The notes beneath the pieces are model-generated. The model saw nothing but the letters and a program-made list of their open reading frames with translations. It did not search any database and was not told the DNA's origin. From the NCBI GenBank assembly GCA_038562555.1, contig JBCFBK010000002.1, forward strand, positions 218,066-282,065: a DNA stretch of 64,000 nucleotides, given 5' to 3'. Made by a program: the position numbers and the translations under genes. Within the stretch, counting starts at the first letter, position 1. Every line of letters starts with the position of its first letter. Source of the DNA: JBCFBK01 sp038562555 (lineage in GTDB: Bacteria > Bacteroidota > Bacteroidia > Bacteroidales > Prolixibacteraceae). Below are positions 25,282 through 34,545 of the stretch, piece by piece.

Positions 25282-27339
25282 TCAAATCCTGAACCTCATC
25301 TGAAATTTCACTTCCGTGCGTTTGTTGCCGGTTATCAGGCTATTCCCGCTGCCAATGCTGTCAACGCCGAAAAACCAGGTCCGGGAAACCTTATACCAGA
25401 ACTCTACTTTTTCACATATTTTAACTTTACCTGTCAGATACGACCTTATTCCTTCCCCGTAAAGCGCGGGTATGGAAAACTGGTAAAGCAGATCATTTTC
25501 CCAGGCATAAATCCGGGCGTCGTAATCGCCGGTTTTGAAATAGGCAATCCGCCCCCACACGCTTGCGAGCCATTTCTCGGTATGATAGCCCAGGTCCTGA
25601 CTCACCAAAAAACCGGTCGAATAATGATCGTGCCGAAAAAAAGACTGCTCAAAACGGCTTTTTACCGTTAAAGAGCGATTGATTTCTCCTGTCAGATTAA
25701 CACGGATGCTTTGACGGAGCCGGTCAACATTAATGTCGGAATACATTCCTGAAACTCTTTCAGGTTTCGATTCATAAAAATAACGTGCGTACAGTTGCCA
25801 GGTTTCTGTTGGCTGATAATTAAGCTGAAACATAAACTCCTCCCCGCTCCCGGCCGCGGCCGACGTATATTTCATCCGGTTAAACCGGAATACGTCCAGA
25901 TACATGTTCAGGCTGACTCTGGCTGCAGGTACGATTTTGCCGCCCAGATAAAAACCCGTTTCGTCGTTAACCTGACTGCCTTCCGTAAACGCAGAAGCCA
26001 GCGGGCTGTTGTACCGCCGGCCGATACAGCGAAATACCGACGAAAGCTCGACCTGATCAACAGGCTGAAAAATAAGTCCGTTCAAAGCGGCCAGACCGCC
26101 ATGCAGGTTAGTTGCCAGTTCACCGAACAGGTACAGGCTGTTTACCCCGTAACGGTAGTCGGCACTCAGATTGGCAGCCCGGTCGCCGCTAAAGAGATAG
26201 CGGTTCCATGGTTCATCATCGCGGACAAGCGGATACCGGTAAGCCACATGGACCCCGGTCACCCCCAGCGACAGGCGTTCGCTGTCGTATCGGACATTTC
26301 CGCCGGCGGTGAGCACCGATACGGAGTTTTTGTCATCGATTTCACCGGCTGTACGATGATAACCGCTGGTCTGAAGCGAAGTAAAAACCGTCTGCCCGTT
26401 TTCCCGACTCAGGTTTGCATCACAATTGATGCGTGAAATAAATGGCGTAACATGCCATCGCCCCCTGTTGAATGAGCCGGCTACGCCGCGCATGAAATTA
26501 TTTTCGTCGCTCGAAGTATAGGCCTTTACGCCGGCATTGAAGTTACCGATCCGGGTCGACTCGGCCGACTTGCCGAGCGAAAAGCCCTGCCAGATCACCA
26601 GCCCCTGACCAAACTGAACAACATAATCGCCCAGAACAATGGACCACTTTCTGTCCGGCGGCGTGATCCTCACATAGCCGCTGTAAAAATCGAATCCCTC
26701 CTGATTTGATGCCCTGAAAAAACTTTCGCCGGCATCTTTTTCGGCGGTAAAACCCGCATCAAACGAAGATGCCGTACTCCGGCAACGCAGGTAGAAGTGG
26801 TTTCCCGAGCCTTCATATTTTCGGGGATCAGCATAAGCTGTCTGTCTTTCAAGCAACCGTGAGGCTCGGGTCAGGATTTCATGGCGGGCAGGCCGGCTAC
26901 TCGCCGTCGGTAATGCCTTGCTGTCGAAGTGCACAAAATAGCCGGTGAGTCGCGCCAGTTGCTCGTCAAAGCCAGGAATAGCTGCAAGTTCATAGACCGA
27001 CTTTAATTCTCCGTATTTTTCGCGGTATTCCAGTATTCCTCTCACCTGAACAGGATCGAGGAAATGCAAGACCGCCAGGCCTGTTTCGTCTGCCTGGTTG
27101 ATCGCGATCGGCCTCTCATGAAGCGCCTGTAGTTCATTATATAATTGTTCCAGATCAGTTGTCCCGTCATCGGTGAATTGATTTTCAAGCAAGGTTTCCA
27201 ACTCCGGTCGAAAGCCCTCGTCTGGTTTCTGGGAAAAAACAGGGGATGACACACAAAAAAGAAAGGCCGAAAAAAGAAGGCCGGTCTGCAATATGAACCC
27301 GGGCTCCGCCTCTTTTACAAATAAGTTAATGCTACTCAT
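25282..27339 (-). CDS. Outer-membrane beta-barrel protein with ComEA-like helix-hairpin-helix domain
   Basis: 685 aa. An N-terminal signal sequence (about residues 14-36) precedes a helix-hairpin-helix region (about 77-135: PIAINQADETGLAVLHFL, then RGILEYREKYGELKSVYEL). The rest is a long series of alternating aromatic/polar strands ending FQMRFRI, the usual C-terminal aromatic of outer-membrane barrels. This architecture recurs in Bacteroidota as ComEA-like HhH proteins; its role is not established. The HhH could bind DNA at the surface, but that is inference. It lies between purE and the acyltransferase on the minus strand. Confidence 0.8.
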   Translation of the reverse strand: MSSINLFVKEAEPGFILQTGLLFSAFLFCVSSPVFSQKPDEGFRPELETLLENQFTDDGTTDLEQLYNELQALHERPIAINQADETGLAVLHFLDPVQVRGILEYREKYGELKSVYELAAIPGFDEQLARLTGYFVHFDSKALPTASSRPARHEILTRASRLLERQTAYADPRKYEGSGNHFYLRCRSTASSFDAGFTAEKDAGESFFRASNQEGFDFYSGYVRITPPDRKWSIVLGDYVVQFGQGLVIWQGFSLGKSAESTRIGNFNAGVKAYTSSDENNFMRGVAGSFNRGRWHVTPFISRINCDANLSRENGQTVFTSLQTSGYHRTAGEIDDKNSVSVLTAGGNVRYDSERLSLGVTGVHVAYRYPLVRDDEPWNRYLFSGDRAANLSADYRYGVNSLYLFGELATNLHGGLAALNGLIFQPVDQVELSSVFRCIGRRYNSPLASAFTEGSQVNDETGFYLGGKIVPAARVSLNMYLDVFRFNRMKYTSAAAGSGEEFMFQLNYQPTETWQLYARYFYESKPERVSGMYSDINVDRLRQSIRVNLTGEINRSLTVKSRFEQSFFRHDHYSTGFLVSQDLGYHTEKWLASVWGRIAYFKTGDYDARIYAWENDLLYQFSIPALYGEGIRSYLTGKVKICEKVEFWYKVSRTWFFGVDSIGSGNSLITGNKRTEVKFQMRFRI

Positions 27340-27496
27340 AGCGCAACGGTTTTAACCCCCGGACCATTCAGCCCGCTGCGCACCAGTAGTTACAAGTTAC
27401 AACATTTTTATTACACAAAAAAGGTCAGGCCTGTTTTTTATTTTTATAAGGGCGAAGCTGCCCATACTTCCCCCTTATCCGTCAGCCTGCAACCGG

Positions 27497-28003
27497 TTAA
27501 TTGGTTTTGAATTTGTATTTCACTTCCATTAAGTCCCGGTTTGCCTGAACGATCTTGTTTTTGAGATTTTCCTTAAAAACAAGTAATTTTTCCCTTACCG
27601 CCCCGTCGTGCAGGGACAACATCTGCGCCGCCAGGATCCCTGCGTTATACGCCCCGTTTATCGCAACAGTGGCGACAGGTATTCCCGGAGGCATCTGAAG
27701 GATCGCCAGCATGGCATCCAAACCTTCCATACTGGCACGGATAGGAACGCCGATCACGGGAAGCGGGGTCATCGCGGCAATAACGCCCGGCAAATGTGCC
27801 GCCATTCCGGCACCGGCAATAATAACTTTAATTCCTCTGGCCTCTGCTCCACGGGCAAACTCTTCAACAGCCTCAGGCGTACGGTGTGCCGATAACGCAT
27901 TAATTTCAAAAGGAACTTCAAATTCATCCAGAATCTTTGCGGCTCCTTCCATCACTCCCAGGTCGGAAGTGCTTCCCATAATGATACTTACTTTTGGTTC
28001 CAT
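27497..28003 (-). CDS. purE: N5-carboxyaminoimidazole ribonucleotide mutase
   Basis: Purine biosynthesis enzyme converting N5-CAIR to CAIR. Class I PurE motifs: MGSTSD (9-14), SAHRTP (38-43, catalytic His40) and GAGMAAHLPGV (64-74), then GVPI and GIPVATVAING. The length of 168 aa is standard. Divergent from hpt (hypoxanthine salvage), so both purine routes start from this 280-nt region. Confidence 0.96.
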   Translation of the reverse strand: MEPKVSIIMGSTSDLGVMEGAAKILDEFEVPFEINALSAHRTPEAVEEFARGAEARGIKVIIAGAGMAAHLPGVIAAMTPLPVIGVPIRASMEGLDAMLAILQMPPGIPVATVAINGAYNAGILAAQMLSLHDGAVREKLLVFKENLKNKIVQANRDLMEVKYKFKTN

Positions 28004-28284
28004 AGTCTTTTCTGTTTTTGATTAAAGCGAATTTTGACCCGTATTTATTTCAAATTTCCGCGATTAGTAAATTCCAATTACACATTGATGCATAAAAAAT
28101 GGCCGCCATCGCTCAACAAAGTGCCCACACGACCACTTTAAAATTTAACATTGAGCCTTTCCAGTTGAGCAAATATTTTTCGTTACTTTGCAACTTTTTA
28201 AAATCTGAGCTAAAAATAGCCGAAATTCCAGAAATATTAAAACAAACGCATTCCAAAAACCAGATCCTGCTAAAAATCACTGTC

Positions 28285-28830
28285 ATGGAAACGATTACGA
28301 TTTTAGATAAAGATTTTGAATTATTCATCCCTTACGAAAAAATCCGTTCGGTCATCGAACGGATTGCCGACGAGATGAACGAGAAACTGAAGGGGAAGAA
28401 TCCCTTGTTCCTGTGTATTCTGAACGGCTCCTTCATGTTCGCAGCGGAGATTTTTAAACGGATTTCCCTGCTTGATGCCGAAATTACATTTGTAAAGCTT
28501 TCCTCATACCAGGGCACGTCAACAACAGGTGAGATCAAAGAGTTGATCGGCCTGAACGAAGACCTTGTCGGAAGATTTGTTGTTATTCTTGAAGATATTG
28601 TTGACACGGGCATCACGATTGCAAAAACAGTTGCACAAATACAGTCCATGAATCCTGCCGGGATACAGGTGGCTACTTTACTGTTAAAACCCGACGCACT
28701 GAAAAAAGAGGTCCGCCTGGACTATGTCGGACTTGAAATCCCAAACGATTTCATTGTCGGATATGGGCTCGACTATGCGGGAAGAGGCCGTAACCTGATC
28801 GATATTTACAAAGTGGTGAGCGAACGGTGA
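28285..28830 (+). CDS. hpt: Hypoxanthine phosphoribosyltransferase
   Basis: Purine salvage enzyme making IMP/GMP from hypoxanthine/guanine and PRPP. The PRPP loop VVILEDIVDTGIT (99-111) is preceded by LNGSFMFAAE and followed by YVGLEIPNDFIVGYGLDY. ATG 28285 gives the usual 181 aa. The frame is open 62 codons upstream, but that segment has no family homology and contains a near-consensus promoter box (TTACTTTG, 28183-28190). It heads hpt-adk-obg-PAP2. Confidence 0.95.
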   Translation: METITILDKDFELFIPYEKIRSVIERIADEMNEKLKGKNPLFLCILNGSFMFAAEIFKRISLLDAEITFVKLSSYQGTSTTGEIKELIGLNEDLVGRFVVILEDIVDTGITIAKTVAQIQSMNPAGIQVATLLLKPDALKKEVRLDYVGLEIPNDFIVGYGLDYAGRGRNLIDIYKVVSER

Positions 28831-28888
28831 ACACGAAATACAAAAAACGAGAGGAACCAAAAATCAAAAATAAAATAGATTAATTCAC

Positions 28889-29461
28889 ATGTTAAATATT
28901 GTTTTATTTGGGCCTCCGGGGGCGGGAAAAGGGACGCAGGCAGAGTTTTTAATCCGGCGTTTTGGACTAATTCATCTTTCTACCGGCGATTTGCTGCGAC
29001 AGGAAATCGCCGCATCGACACCCCTGGGGCTGGAAGCAAAATGTTTCATGGATAAAGGCGAACTGGTACCAGACTCCATCGTTATCGGAATGATCAAAAA
29101 TGTGCTGACGGCAAATTCCGGAGCAAAAGGTTTCATTTTCGATGGTTTCCCGCGCACCGTAGCGCAGGCAAATGCGCTGGATATGCTTTTAAATGAAAAC
29201 GGCACACCGGTTTCAGGTATGCTTTCGCTCGAAGTGCCAAAAGAAGAATTGATCGCGCGTCTTCAGCTCCGGGGAATAACTTCGGGACGACAGGACGATC
29301 AGGATGTTACCGTGATTGAAAACAGAATCTGCGTCTATCATCAAAAAACAGCTCCCCTTAAAAATTATTATGCCGCGCAGAATAAGCATTTCCGCATTAA
29401 CGGGATGGGATCGATCGAGGAAATCGCCTCCAGGCTGAAGGAGACCGTCCACTCACTTTAA
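28889..29461 (+). CDS. adk: Adenylate kinase
   Basis: Phosphotransfer between ATP and AMP. P-loop G8-PPGAGKGT16, AMP-site motifs STGDLLR and FIFDGFPRTVAQA, and RGITSGRQDD before the shortened LID. The length of 190 aa indicates the short form lacking the zinc/LID insertion. It is 58 nt after hpt, with obg following. Confidence 0.96.
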   Translation: MLNIVLFGPPGAGKGTQAEFLIRRFGLIHLSTGDLLRQEIAASTPLGLEAKCFMDKGELVPDSIVIGMIKNVLTANSGAKGFIFDGFPRTVAQANALDMLLNENGTPVSGMLSLEVPKEELIARLQLRGITSGRQDDQDVTVIENRICVYHQKTAPLKNYYAAQNKHFRINGMGSIEEIASRLKETVHSL

Positions 29462-29622
29462 ACTTATTTTAAGCATCCCGACGAACATATGCGATGTTTC
29501 TGTGGAAACAGTATTTCCGGCCGCATGGATCTTGCCGGAATCATTGTTCCTTTAGGAACGGCACGGTGCTTATGGTTTATTTCGTCTTTTTTATTAACTT
29601 GCATCACCCCAAACTGAGGAAA

Positions 29623-30627
29623 ATGGCTGAAAGCAACTTTGTCGATTACGTTAAGATATTCTGTCGTTCCGGGAACGGCGGGCCAGGTTCGGCGCATCTG
29701 CGAACCGAAAAATTTGTGCCCAAAGGTGGTCCCGATGGCGGCGATGGGGGACGCGGCGGCCATGTGATTGTGAAAGGAAATGCGCAAATGTGGACCTTGC
29801 TTCATCTTCGTTACAAGAAGCATATTTTTGCCGGGCATGGAGAATCAGGAGGCAAACAGGGCAGTTTTGGGGCTGACGGTAAAGATGTAACCGTCGAAGT
29901 TCCCCTGGGAACGATAGCGAAAGACGCCGAAACCGGTGAATTCCTGTTTGAAATCACCCGCGATGGTGAAACCCACTTCATTGCCAAAGGTGGACGCGGC
30001 GGCCTGGGAAACACCCATTTTAAATCAGCAACCCATCAGACTCCCCGCTATGCGCAACCTGGCGAACCGGGTGAAGAAGGATGGAAAATATTGGAATTAA
30101 AAGTTTTAGCCGACGTAGGCCTGGTTGGATTCCCCAGCGCCGGAAAATCGACCTTGCTGTCGGTCGTATCCGCGGCAAAACCAAAAATTGCGGATTATCC
30201 GTTTACGACACTGGTGCCGAATCTGGGCATTGTTTCCTACCGGGACCAGCAGTCATTTGTGATGGCCGATATCCCGGGTATTATTGAAGGGGCACATCAG
30301 GGAAAAGGGCTCGGCCTGCGTTTCCTGAGGCATATCGAACGCAACGCCATGTTATTGTTCCTCGTGCCCGCCGACAGCAAAGACCACCGGAAGGAATACA
30401 CGATCCTGCTGGATGAACTCGGAAAATATAACCCGGAGCTGCTTGACAAGGAGCGATACCTGGTTATCAGCAAATCTGACTTTCTGGATGAAGACCTGCA
30501 AAAGGAGATCAGCCGCGAGTTGCGCGACATCCCCCACCATTTTATATCGTCGGTCACCGGAACCGGCATTCTCGCCTTGAAAGATAAAATCTGGCAAATA
30601 TTAAACTCGCATGACCGGACTGTTTGA
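29623..30627 (+). CDS. obgE: Obg-family GTPase (ribosome assembly)
   Basis: Essential GTPase of 50S maturation and stringent control. The Gly-rich Obg fold occupies residues 1-160 (VPKGGPDGGDGGRGGHV). The G domain has G1 GFPSAGKS (169-176), G3 DIPGIIEG (from 216) and G4 SKSD (283-286). The 334-aa protein lacks the C-terminal OCT domain of some homologues. ATG 29623, preceded by TGAGGAAA, is the right start; the frame is open 43 codons further up without homology. Its end overlaps the PAP2 gene by 17 nt. Confidence 0.95.
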   Translation: MAESNFVDYVKIFCRSGNGGPGSAHLRTEKFVPKGGPDGGDGGRGGHVIVKGNAQMWTLLHLRYKKHIFAGHGESGGKQGSFGADGKDVTVEVPLGTIAKDAETGEFLFEITRDGETHFIAKGGRGGLGNTHFKSATHQTPRYAQPGEPGEEGWKILELKVLADVGLVGFPSAGKSTLLSVVSAAKPKIADYPFTTLVPNLGIVSYRDQQSFVMADIPGIIEGAHQGKGLGLRFLRHIERNAMLLFLVPADSKDHRKEYTILLDELGKYNPELLDKERYLVISKSDFLDEDLQKEISRELRDIPHHFISSVTGTGILALKDKIWQILNSHDRTV

Positions 30628-31306
30628 CACTATAGCTGCACTTGACCGAAATCTGTTTCTGTATTTCAACGGAAACCATACGCCTTATTGGGATGCTGTA
30701 ATGGCTCTCTTAACAGGAACCGGCTATTGGGTGTTGTTTTACGCTCCGTTGCTCTATTTCATCATAAAAAAATTCGGTGTGAAGGCAATTATCGTACTGG
30801 TTCTGCTGGCAGTGGCAATTGTAATCAGCGACCAGTCGGCCAACCTGATGAAACATGCGGTACAACGATTACGCCCTACCCACGACGCCAGCTTTCAGGG
30901 TCTGGTCCACTATGTGGTGACAAAAGGCGGACAATACGGTTTTTTTTCATCCCATGCGGCAAATACCTTTACGGCAGCTATCTTCACGGCACTACTGTTT
31001 AAAAACCCCAGGTACAGCCTGGTCATCCTGGCCTGGGCAACCCTGGTCAGCTATTCCCGGATCTACCTGGGGTTGCATTACCCTTCCGATATCCTCGCCG
31101 GCATGGCTGCCGGAATCCTTATCGGATACGGCATGTACAGACTACTGATCTTCCTTGAAAAAAATTTCCTCCTCCTGCGAAGTCCTAAACTGGCCGATAT
31201 CGCGCTGGACAACCGGGAACTGATGTACATACTCACCATACTCGGCACCATGATCGTCATCACTCTCCTGGTGGTCAACCGGTTTCAGCACTTTAACTGG
31301 ATCTGA
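30611..31306 (+). CDS. PAP2-family membrane phosphatase
   Basis: Integral membrane phosphatase of the PAP2 superfamily, perhaps acting on undecaprenyl pyrophosphate or phosphatidic acid. The three catalytic blocks are present: K81-HAVQRLR88-P89, S113-S-H115 (family SGH) and S149-R-IYLGLH156-YPSD160. There are six hydrophobic segments, the last at the very C-terminus. The 17-nt overlap with obg suggests coupled translation. The lipid substrate is not fixed by the motifs, though an undecaprenyl-PP phosphatase would suit the polysaccharide locus nearby. Confidence 0.88.
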   Translation: MTGLFDTIAALDRNLFLYFNGNHTPYWDAVMALLTGTGYWVLFYAPLLYFIIKKFGVKAIIVLVLLAVAIVISDQSANLMKHAVQRLRPTHDASFQGLVHYVVTKGGQYGFFSSHAANTFTAAIFTALLFKNPRYSLVILAWATLVSYSRIYLGLHYPSDILAGMAAGILIGYGMYRLLIFLEKNFLLLRSPKLADIALDNRELMYILTILGTMIVITLLVVNRFQHFNWI

Positions 31307-31684
31307 GCGTGCAGGAGTTGTGCTCGAAATATGACCAATTCCTGAAACACTGAACCGGATTAAAAGCCCTCGTCGTTCAACTGCTCCGCTTTCGAGGCAA
31401 TGCCATCATGGCAACCCATGAGCTGACGCCTGCCGAATAAAAAAACAGTATCCGGAAAATATCACAAACAGGTATTTTGGGAATTATCTGCCGAACCGGA
31501 CTTCGTTTTCGATTAAAGCGCTGCGCAGGAGTTACCCATACCCCTGGACGCCCGTCATTTTATTATAACAAATGGCATTCTCTGCCAAATCCCTACCCAG
31601 CAATCGGTTAACTCTTATTTTATTTGATCCTCTCTCCCGTTTGCTCAGGCGCTGCGCAGCTTCTCCCCCGATTGTTCAAAAAAC

Positions 31685-31706
31685 CATATGGGTGATTTTA
31701 CCCATA
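31685..31706. promoter_or_regulatory. Perfect palindrome ATATGGGT-N6-ACCCATAT
   Basis: Two exact 8-nt arms (31685-31692 and 31699-31706) around GATTTT, about 60-115 nt upstream of the two candidate -7 boxes. The dyad spacing suits a dimeric regulator. Confidence 0.4.
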
Positions 31707-31797
31707 TCTCCACAGTTTATGCTGTAAAACATATTTTTAAAGCATTGATTTAAAGTCAATTAACTCATTTTGCGACTTTTTTGGGTGTTATCACTAC

Positions 31798-31828
31798 TTG
31801 AAATGATTCAAAATAAGGCGGACTTTTG
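31798..31828 (+). promoter_or_regulatory. Candidate promoter of the polysaccharide locus
   Basis: TTG (31798-31800), 20 nt, GACTTTTG (31821-31828; one mismatch to TAnnTTTG). It would leave a leader of about 90 nt before the antiterminator ATG. An alternative box TCATTTTG lies at 31765-31772. Confidence 0.3.
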
Positions 31829-31926
31829 TAAGGTATCATCCTGGAACATTCGACTCCGCCCTGCAAAGGTATTTGTGGGTGAAAGAGCGAAGCTTTGAAA
31901 CAAACCCAAATTAAAGAGAGAAAAAA

Positions 31927-32493
31927 ATGAGCTTAATTGATTCGACATACCGTTGGTTTGCGATCTACACAAGATCAAGATTCGAGAAGAAACTTGCAGC
32001 CCTGCTTTCAGAAAAAGGGATTACCTGTTACTTACCGCTAAAAGTGGAAAAGAAACAATGGAGCGACCGGATCAAGCTGATTGAAGAACCTCTCTTAAAA
32101 AGCTATCTGTTTGTAAAAGTCAGCAACCGGGAATACTTTAATGTATTGAATACCCCCGGAGCCGTGTGTTATGTTTCGTTTCGGGGTGAAGCAGCCGCCA
32201 TTCCCGAAAAACAGATTAACGATCTGAAGATATTTATGTCGGTCTATAATAAAAAAATCGACGCGATCCGTGACAACCTGGAGAAAGGGCAACAGGTTAT
32301 TGTTACCTCGGGTCCCCTGAAGGGAATAACCGGAGAACTCATCGAGTTCCGGGGAAAAAACCGGATTGCCTTGCGTTTCGAACGTTTAGGTTATTGCATC
32401 CTCACCGACATCGGCGTGCAGGAGGTGGAGCTTTTCAAACCCGACTTTGTATTATCGCACAAAAAAATGGCCCGGGCAGTGTCCGGCTATTAA
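31927..32493 (+). CDS. UpxY-family transcription antiterminator (NusG paralogue)
   Basis: NusG-like regulator of capsular/exopolysaccharide operons in Bacteroidota. NGN domain at about residues 9-105 (RWFAIYTRSRFEKK, then EPLLKSYLFVKV), followed by a KOW motif at about 118-150 (GQQVIVTSGPLKGITGEL). It is 188 aa, first gene of a 31-kb plus-strand locus, behind a long leader. Known family members load at the 5' leader and let RNA polymerase pass terminators in the long operon; the internal terminator at 36436 fits this. No UpxZ-like partner was seen nearby. Confidence 0.92.
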   Translation: MSLIDSTYRWFAIYTRSRFEKKLAALLSEKGITCYLPLKVEKKQWSDRIKLIEEPLLKSYLFVKVSNREYFNVLNTPGAVCYVSFRGEAAAIPEKQINDLKIFMSVYNKKIDAIRDNLEKGQQVIVTSGPLKGITGELIEFRGKNRIALRFERLGYCILTDIGVQEVELFKPDFVLSHKKMARAVSGY

Positions 32494-32613
32494 TCCATAA
32501 ATGCTTTTTATACTCCTTACCAAAGTCAAATCAGGACACCCGGAATGGAGCGCCATGAATCAAATCGCATTTTCATCGTGCTGAGTTTTGCGTGGCCTAT
32601 AAAAACATGATGC

Positions 32614-33399
32614 ATGAAAGTACTTATACTTGCCGGAGGTCTGGGATCAAGGCTCTCCGAAGAAACAACGCTGAAGCCAAAGCCGATGGTCGAGATCGGA
32701 AACAGGCCAATCCTTTGGCACATTATGAAAATCTATTCGCATTACGGTCACAATGAATTTATCATCCTCTGCGGCTATAAAAGCTTTGTAATTAAGGAAT
32801 TTTTTTCCAACTATTTGCTGCACCGTTCCGACCTGACGATTGACATTGCCAACAACACGACCACCTATCACCGGAATCACGCGGAGCCATGGAAAGTAAC
32901 GCTGATCGATACCGGCCTTGAGACAATGACCGGGGGCCGCATCAGGCGGGTGAAGGATTATGTGGGGGATGAACCTTTTTTACTCACCTACGGAGACGGA
33001 GTTTCAGACATCAACATAGATCAATTGGTGGAATTTCACAAGCAGGAAAAGGCCATGGTTACGCTGTCAGCCATTCAGCCTCCGGGCCGCTTCGGCGCCT
33101 TCACCCTGGAGTCGGGAACCAACACCATCGCCAACTTCAGGGAAAAGCCCAATGGTGACGGGCACGACACGGCCTGGATCAACGGGGGCTTTTTTGTTGT
33201 TGAACCCGAAGCCTTTGAGTTCATTGAGGACGACAGCACCATTTGGGAGCGTGAGCCTTTGGAGAAAATCGCCGCCATGGGAAAACTTGCCGCCTACCGG
33301 CATAACGGATTCTGGCATCCTATGGACACGCTTCGCGATAAATCGACCCTGGAAGAATTGTGGAACAGCCAACAGGCGCCATGGAAAGTCTGGAAATAA
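32614..33399 (+). CDS. rfbF: Glucose-1-phosphate cytidylyltransferase
   Basis: Makes CDP-glucose from CTP and glucose 1-phosphate. Close to RfbF throughout: GGLGSRLSEET (8-18), KPKPMVEIG, RPILWHIMKIYSHYG, the LTYGDGVSDI metal-site region, and HNGFWHPMDTLRDK near the end. 261 aa, normal. First biosynthetic gene after the antiterminator. No recognisable CDP-glucose 4,6-dehydratase (RfbG) follows, which is odd because RfbG is the usual next step. Confidence 0.93.
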   Translation: MKVLILAGGLGSRLSEETTLKPKPMVEIGNRPILWHIMKIYSHYGHNEFIILCGYKSFVIKEFFSNYLLHRSDLTIDIANNTTTYHRNHAEPWKVTLIDTGLETMTGGRIRRVKDYVGDEPFLLTYGDGVSDINIDQLVEFHKQEKAMVTLSAIQPPGRFGAFTLESGTNTIANFREKPNGDGHDTAWINGGFFVVEPEAFEFIEDDSTIWEREPLEKIAAMGKLAAYRHNGFWHPMDTLRDKSTLEELWNSQQAPWKVWK

Positions 33400-33477
33400 T
33401 ATTGATTTGGAGTTTTGGGAGAAACTTATTATTTCATAATCATCAGTCATAAAACCAATGTCAAACATCTTTAATCT

Positions 33478-34545
33478 ATGAAAATCTTAATTATTGGGAA
33501 CATGGGCTACGTCGGCCCAGGTGTCGTTAAGCAACTGCGTGCATCCTATCCCGATGCAGAACTGATTGGCTTTGATATCGGCTATTTTGCCAACCGGCTT
33601 ACCAATGCCGGCCTGCTTCCGGAAGTCAGGTTAAACAGCCAGATAATCGGCGATGTCAGGGATTTCCCCGAAGATCTGCTTCAAGGTGTGGACGCTGTTG
33701 TTTACCTGGCAGCTATATCAAACGATCCAATGGGTGCCAAATACGAAGAGATTACCCTCGATGTAAATTACCGGTCGTGTATCCGGATTGCCCGGATGGC
33801 ACGTGAGGCCGGAGCCGGGTCATTCGTTTTTGCATCAAGCTGCAGCATGTACGGGCTGGCCGATCAAAATGCAAAAACAGAAAAAGACCAGCTCAACCCC
33901 CTCACCGCCTATGCCCGGTCAAAAGTCTTTGCCGAACAGGAACTTGAGCCGCTGGCTACCGAAAATTTCACGATTACCTGTCTCCGTTTTGCAACGGCAT
34001 GCGGCATGAGCGACCGGTTGCGCCTTGACCTGGTATTGAACGATTTTGTAGCGGGAGCGATCATCAACAAATCAATCAGCATTTTAAGTGACGGCACGCC
34101 GTGGAGACCGCTTATTAATGTTCTGGATATGGCGCGGGCTATTGAATGGGGCGTGGGCCGGGAGCAATCGAACGGCGGAGCCTTTCTGGCAGTCAATGCC
34201 GGTAGCAACGAATGGAATTGTCAGGTTAAGGACCTGGCCCGGGCTGTTGCAGAAATCGTGCCGGGCTGCGAGGTGCAGTTGAATGAAAATGCCGCACCCG
34301 ACAAACGTTCTTATCGGGTAAACTTTGATCTCTTCGCCAAACTTGCTCCTAACCACCAGCCGGTTCACGACCTTCATGCAACTATCAGAGATTTATTTGA
34401 AGGGATCACCGAAATGGGCCTTAACGATTCGAAATTCCGGGAATCCAAATACATGCGTTTGAAGATCCTTTCGAGCCTGCAGGAAGAAGGGCTTTTAAAC
34501 GAAAATCTGTCCTGGACCTGGCAATTAACAAAGGTACTGCAATGA
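33478..34545 (+). CDS. Extended SDR NAD-dependent epimerase/dehydratase
   Basis: Nucleotide-sugar modifying enzyme. NAD-binding G7-NMG10-YVG13, VYLAAISND, the catalytic SSCSMYG (120-126) and Y145-ARSK149 are in place. The 355-aa sequence is not a standard RfbG or RmlB: the N-terminal GNMGYVGPGV and ATACGMSDRLRLDLVLNDF are typical of a broad epimerase group in O-antigen loci. Together with its neighbours it probably acts on a CDP sugar, as dehydratase or epimerase. Overlaps the next gene by 4 nt (ATGA). Confidence 0.85.
   Translation: MKILIIGNMGYVGPGVVKQLRASYPDAELIGFDIGYFANRLTNAGLLPEVRLNSQIIGDVRDFPEDLLQGVDAVVYLAAISNDPMGAKYEEITLDVNYRSCIRIARMAREAGAGSFVFASSCSMYGLADQNAKTEKDQLNPLTAYARSKVFAEQELEPLATENFTITCLRFATACGMSDRLRLDLVLNDFVAGAIINKSISILSDGTPWRPLINVLDMARAIEWGVGREQSNGGAFLAVNAGSNEWNCQVKDLARAVAEIVPGCEVQLNENAAPDKRSYRVNFDLFAKLAPNHQPVHDLHATIRDLFEGITEMGLNDSKFRESKYMRLKILSSLQEEGLLNENLSWTWQLTKVLQ

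Larger units (their letters stand above)
31307..31926 (+). other. 620-nt non-coding region and leader of the polysaccharide locus
   Basis: No credible gene on either strand. The left two-thirds has short repeats (GCGCTGCGCAG twice, near 31519 and 31649). The right third is AT-rich and holds the palindrome at 31685-31706, two near-consensus -7 boxes (TCATTTTG 31765-31772, GACTTTTG 31821-31828), and a transcript region able to fold around AAAGAGCGAAGCTTT just before the antiterminator gene. UpxY proteins are known to act on the leader of their own locus, so this is the likely promoter and loading region. I saw no flanking repeat pair that would make the promoter invertible. Confidence 0.6.

Noticed and set aside
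25795..26436. 213-aa open frame opposite the HhH/beta-barrel gene
   Set aside because: Antisense to a gene with signal peptide, HhH domain and barrel strands; composition is shadow-like without any domain.
28099..28284. N-terminal extension of hpt by 62 codons
   Set aside because: The stretch has no phosphoribosyltransferase similarity, contains a promoter-like box, and the ATG at 28285 gives the normal family length.
31307..31926. Invertible promoter as in Bacteroides capsule loci
   Set aside because: I looked for inverted repeats flanking the promoter region and found only the short 8-nt palindrome, which is too close-spaced to bracket a promoter.
31307..31926. JUMPstart/ops element as in RfaH-controlled loci
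   Set aside because: No GGCGGTAG-like sequence is present; the regulator is UpxY-like, not RfaH.
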